Source of the DNA: Algoriphagus sp. NG3
Lineage (GTDB): Bacteria > Bacteroidota > Bacteroidia > Cytophagales > Cyclobacteriaceae
Reading direction: 5' to 3'
Assembly: GCF_034119865.1 (NCBI RefSeq)
Contig: NZ_CP139421.1
Location: forward strand, 5,372,501-5,436,500
DNA: 64,000 nt
Below are positions 61,847 through 64,000 of the stretch, piece after piece. How positions within the stretch are numbered: position 1 is the first letter of the stretch; each line of letters begins with the position of its first letter. Below the pieces are notes generated by a model. The model worked only from the letters and a program-made list of their open reading frames with translations, did not search any database and had not been told where the DNA came from. The position numbers and the translations under genes are program-made.

Positions 61847-64000
61847 TTATAAATTAAAGTTTACACCCATTATATACATTCTGGAAACAGGGTAGATCCC
61901 TTCATCTACTCCCATGTGACGGTCATTCGAGACACTGACTTCAGGATCAAGACCGCTATAATTGGTGATAGTAAATAAGTTCGTGGCCTGTGCGTAGATG
62001 CGAATGCGATCAATATTCCATTTAGTGGATAAAGCGGCAGGAAGGGTATAACCGATTTGGAGGTTTTTCAAGCGGAAATAGGAACCATCCTCTACGAAGA
62101 AAGAAGAAGGCTTCTGCATGACCGCATCATCTCTTATAGCCATTGGAACTGTTATTTTGTCGCCATTTGCATACCGCTCAGGTGTCCAAGATTCATAGAG
62201 TCGCTCTTTTTTCCGGTTTCCTTCGAAGAGATTGAAAAGAGTCCATCGATTGAGGTAATTGATCAAGTCATTTCCTTGTACACCCTGGAGGAACATTCCT
62301 AGATCCCAATTCTTATAGCTAAGATCAATATTAAATCCATACGTGAAAGATGGGTGGGGATTGCCAACAAACGTGCGGTCATCCGGTGTGATAATCCCAT
62401 CGCCGTTTACATCTTTATACTTTAGCATCCCGGGTTTGCTATAGGAATCTGCCCCATTTATATCCGGGTTATATTTAGGATGCGCATCTACTTCTTCTTG
62501 GGTATTAAAAATCCCTTCCACCTGATAACCAAAGAATGATGAAATAGGCAAACCTGCCATGGAGGCTGTGTACACCTCCTCCCGTAAACTGTTGCCAAAT
62601 CTTATTTCATCAGGGTTATTGTTTAAGTTGACAACTTCATTCTTATAGTGCGATAGATTTGCGCTTACAGCATAATTGAAGCCGCTTCCAGGCTTAGATC
62701 TGTAATTGAGAATGAGATCTATCCCTGTGTTTTTCATTTCCCCTATATTTATAGAGGGCAATACCAGTCCTCCCCATGTATCAGGCTTCGTCTCTGGGTA
62801 TAGCATATTGGTGGTGACCCTACTGTACACATCGATATTGGCTTCAAATCTATAATCAAACAACACCACATCTAAACCTAAATTCGTAGTGGTAGTGGCC
62901 TCCCATCGACCAGATGGATTTCCAAGGGCATATTTATGAAAACCTGCTGCGGATTGACTGCTGCTTGTTCCCGCAATATTGTAGTAGGAGGCATTTCCTG
63001 CTGTCCGGTAGGTGGTGTAAGAGTTGTAATTTCCTACATTATCGTTTCCATTCATGCCCCAGCCGGCACGCAGCTTGAGATCATTTATCCAAGAGGTGTT
63101 GTACATAAATGACTCGTCTGAAATCCTCCAGCCAGCTGAAAATGCAGGGAATGTTCCCCATCTATTTGCTTCTGAAAATCGGGAGGAGGCATCCCTGCGT
63201 GTCACTGCTTCAAACAGGTATTTATCTTTGAAGGCATAGTTAATCCGTCCAAAATAGGAGAAAAGAGACCATTCATCAAATGACCCAGAATTTGTAATAT
63301 CCTTTTCTCCAGCATTGATAACCATATAGTCAAAATCCGAAAATGCGAATGTAGAACGTCCTGCACCCAAGAATTCAGAGTTGTTTTTTAAAGCTTCGGT
63401 TCCAAGAAGTACATTTAACCTATGGTCGTTTCCCAGATTTTTGTTGTAGGTCAATGTATTTGACCAGTTGTACTGAAGTCCCCCATTGTAATTTTCCGTT
63501 AACCTATTGGTATAATTTGTCTGAGTATATTCAGGATCCATAAGAAAAATATCTTTCGAGCGGTTGCTCATGTAATCCACGCCGAAAAGACTTCTTAAGG
63601 ATAATTCTTCACTAACATTGACCTGAGCATAGAAATTGCCCACCAGGCGCATTTGACGAGAAAAATCATTTTTATTGCGCTCAAGAAGGGCTTTCGGGTT
63701 CATGGCATTTCCAGTGGATAATACTTTTGAACCGGCAAAATTTCCGCGAATGTCATACACAGGCAGGATTGGATGCATTCGGTGAGACATGGATACCGGG
63801 TTATATTCGTCATTGTTTCCAAAGCTTACCCGATCTGTGTAGGCAAACCCTAAGCTTTGACCGGCTTCCAGCCATTTTTTTATTTTTACATCTGAATTTG
63901 CCCGTAGGGTATAGCGTTTAAACCCCGTTTGCGTAACAATGCCATCCTGATCCATATAACCTGCTGAAATTGCATAGTTGCTCTTTTCGCCTCCCCCGCT
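61847..64000 (-). CDS. SusC/RagA-family TonB-linked receptor, C-terminal part
   Basis: The frame is open to the window edge, so the start, signal peptide, carboxypeptidase-like domain and plug lie outside. About 717 residues are visible, beginning in the barrel (GGGEKSNYAISAGYMDQDGI, GFKRYTLRANSD). SusC landmarks: ALKNNSEFLGAGRS, PAFSAGWRISDESF, LRAGWGMNGNDNVGNY, LNLGLDVVLFDYRFE-type strands, KYKDVNGDGIITPDDRTFVGNPHPSF and the terminal RMYIMGVNFNL. It works with the adjacent SusD to import a glycan-derived ligand. It is the first gene seen of the minus-strand sugar cluster. Confidence 0.93.
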   Translation of the reverse strand, partial: SGGGEKSNYAISAGYMDQDGIVTQTGFKRYTLRANSDVKIKKWLEAGQSLGFAYTDRVSFGNNDEYNPVSMSHRMHPILPVYDIRGNFAGSKVLSTGNAMNPKALLERNKNDFSRQMRLVGNFYAQVNVSEELSLRSLFGVDYMSNRSKDIFLMDPEYTQTNYTNRLTENYNGGLQYNWSNTLTYNKNLGNDHRLNVLLGTEALKNNSEFLGAGRSTFAFSDFDYMVINAGEKDITNSGSFDEWSLFSYFGRINYAFKDKYLFEAVTRRDASSRFSEANRWGTFPAFSAGWRISDESFMYNTSWINDLKLRAGWGMNGNDNVGNYNSYTTYRTAGNASYYNIAGTSSSQSAAGFHKYALGNPSGRWEATTTTNLGLDVVLFDYRFEANIDVYSRVTTNMLYPETKPDTWGGLVLPSINIGEMKNTGIDLILNYRSKPGSGFNYAVSANLSHYKNEVVNLNNNPDEIRFGNSLREEVYTASMAGLPISSFFGYQVEGIFNTQEEVDAHPKYNPDINGADSYSKPGMLKYKDVNGDGIITPDDRTFVGNPHPSFTYGFNIDLSYKNWDLGMFLQGVQGNDLINYLNRWTLFNLFEGNRKKERLYESWTPERYANGDKITVPMAIRDDAVMQKPSSFFVEDGSYFRLKNLQIGYTLPAALSTKWNIDRIRIYAQATNLFTITNYSGLDPEVSVSNDRHMGVDEGIYPVSRMYIMGVNFNL

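Overview
This window reads as a chromosomal segment of a Bacteroidota bacterium, most likely a Cytophagales / Cyclobacteriaceae (Algoriphagus-like) marine or soil heterotroph. The placement is an inference from type IX secretion (T9SS) C-terminal sorting domains, a SusC/SusD pair, TonB receptors with a carboxypeptidase-like N-terminal domain, Bacteroidota-type promoters (TTG-N19-21-TAnnTTTG) and weak Shine-Dalgarno sites. I see no tRNA, rRNA, CRISPR array, insertion sequence or prophage.

Region 1 (1-23.4 kb) is a surface-protein region. After the 3' end of an AsmA-like gene comes an LVIVD-repeat lipoprotein. Then come three same-strand secreted proteins of 816, 1083 and 3821 aa, sharing glycine-rich modules, solenoid-like repeats (the first two) and a near-identical T9SS tail. 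The largest carries about 18 PKD-like repeats and is probably a giant adhesin or matrix protein.

Region 2 (23.7-40.5 kb) is housekeeping: rho, recO, tdk with a 2Fe-2S ferredoxin, a conserved unknown, an HD phosphohydrolase, the elongasome operon mreB-mreC-mreD-mrdA-rodA, and the divergent rimP-nusA-infB operon with a clear promoter. Degenerate GCAGA-rich repeats flank recO.

Region 3 (40.5-52.3 kb) is accessory and the least explained part. A three-gene unit (outer-membrane barrel, vanadium-haloperoxidase/PAP2-like lipoprotein with a decayed internal duplicate, second barrel) ends at a terminator. Next is a tightly packed six-gene operon: DUF3179 membrane protein, AhpD-like CMD protein, TonB receptor, MFS transporter, and two more CMD proteins. 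Together this looks like an uptake-and-redox system for an unidentified small molecule.

Region 4 (52.3-64 kb) is on the minus strand: a short CstA carbon-starvation permease, then a sugar-related cluster read as SusC (cut by the window edge), SusD, a PQQ dehydrogenase with a nested cytochrome c, a DUF1080 + PmoA/DUF6807 fusion, and a secreted FAD oxidoreductase. No classical glycoside hydrolase is present within the window, so it may be an oxidative (3-keto sugar) glycoside-degradation locus.

Start codons were moved inward from the longest reading frame where the N-terminus overlapped a neighbour or a signal peptide began later; these choices are noted per gene.
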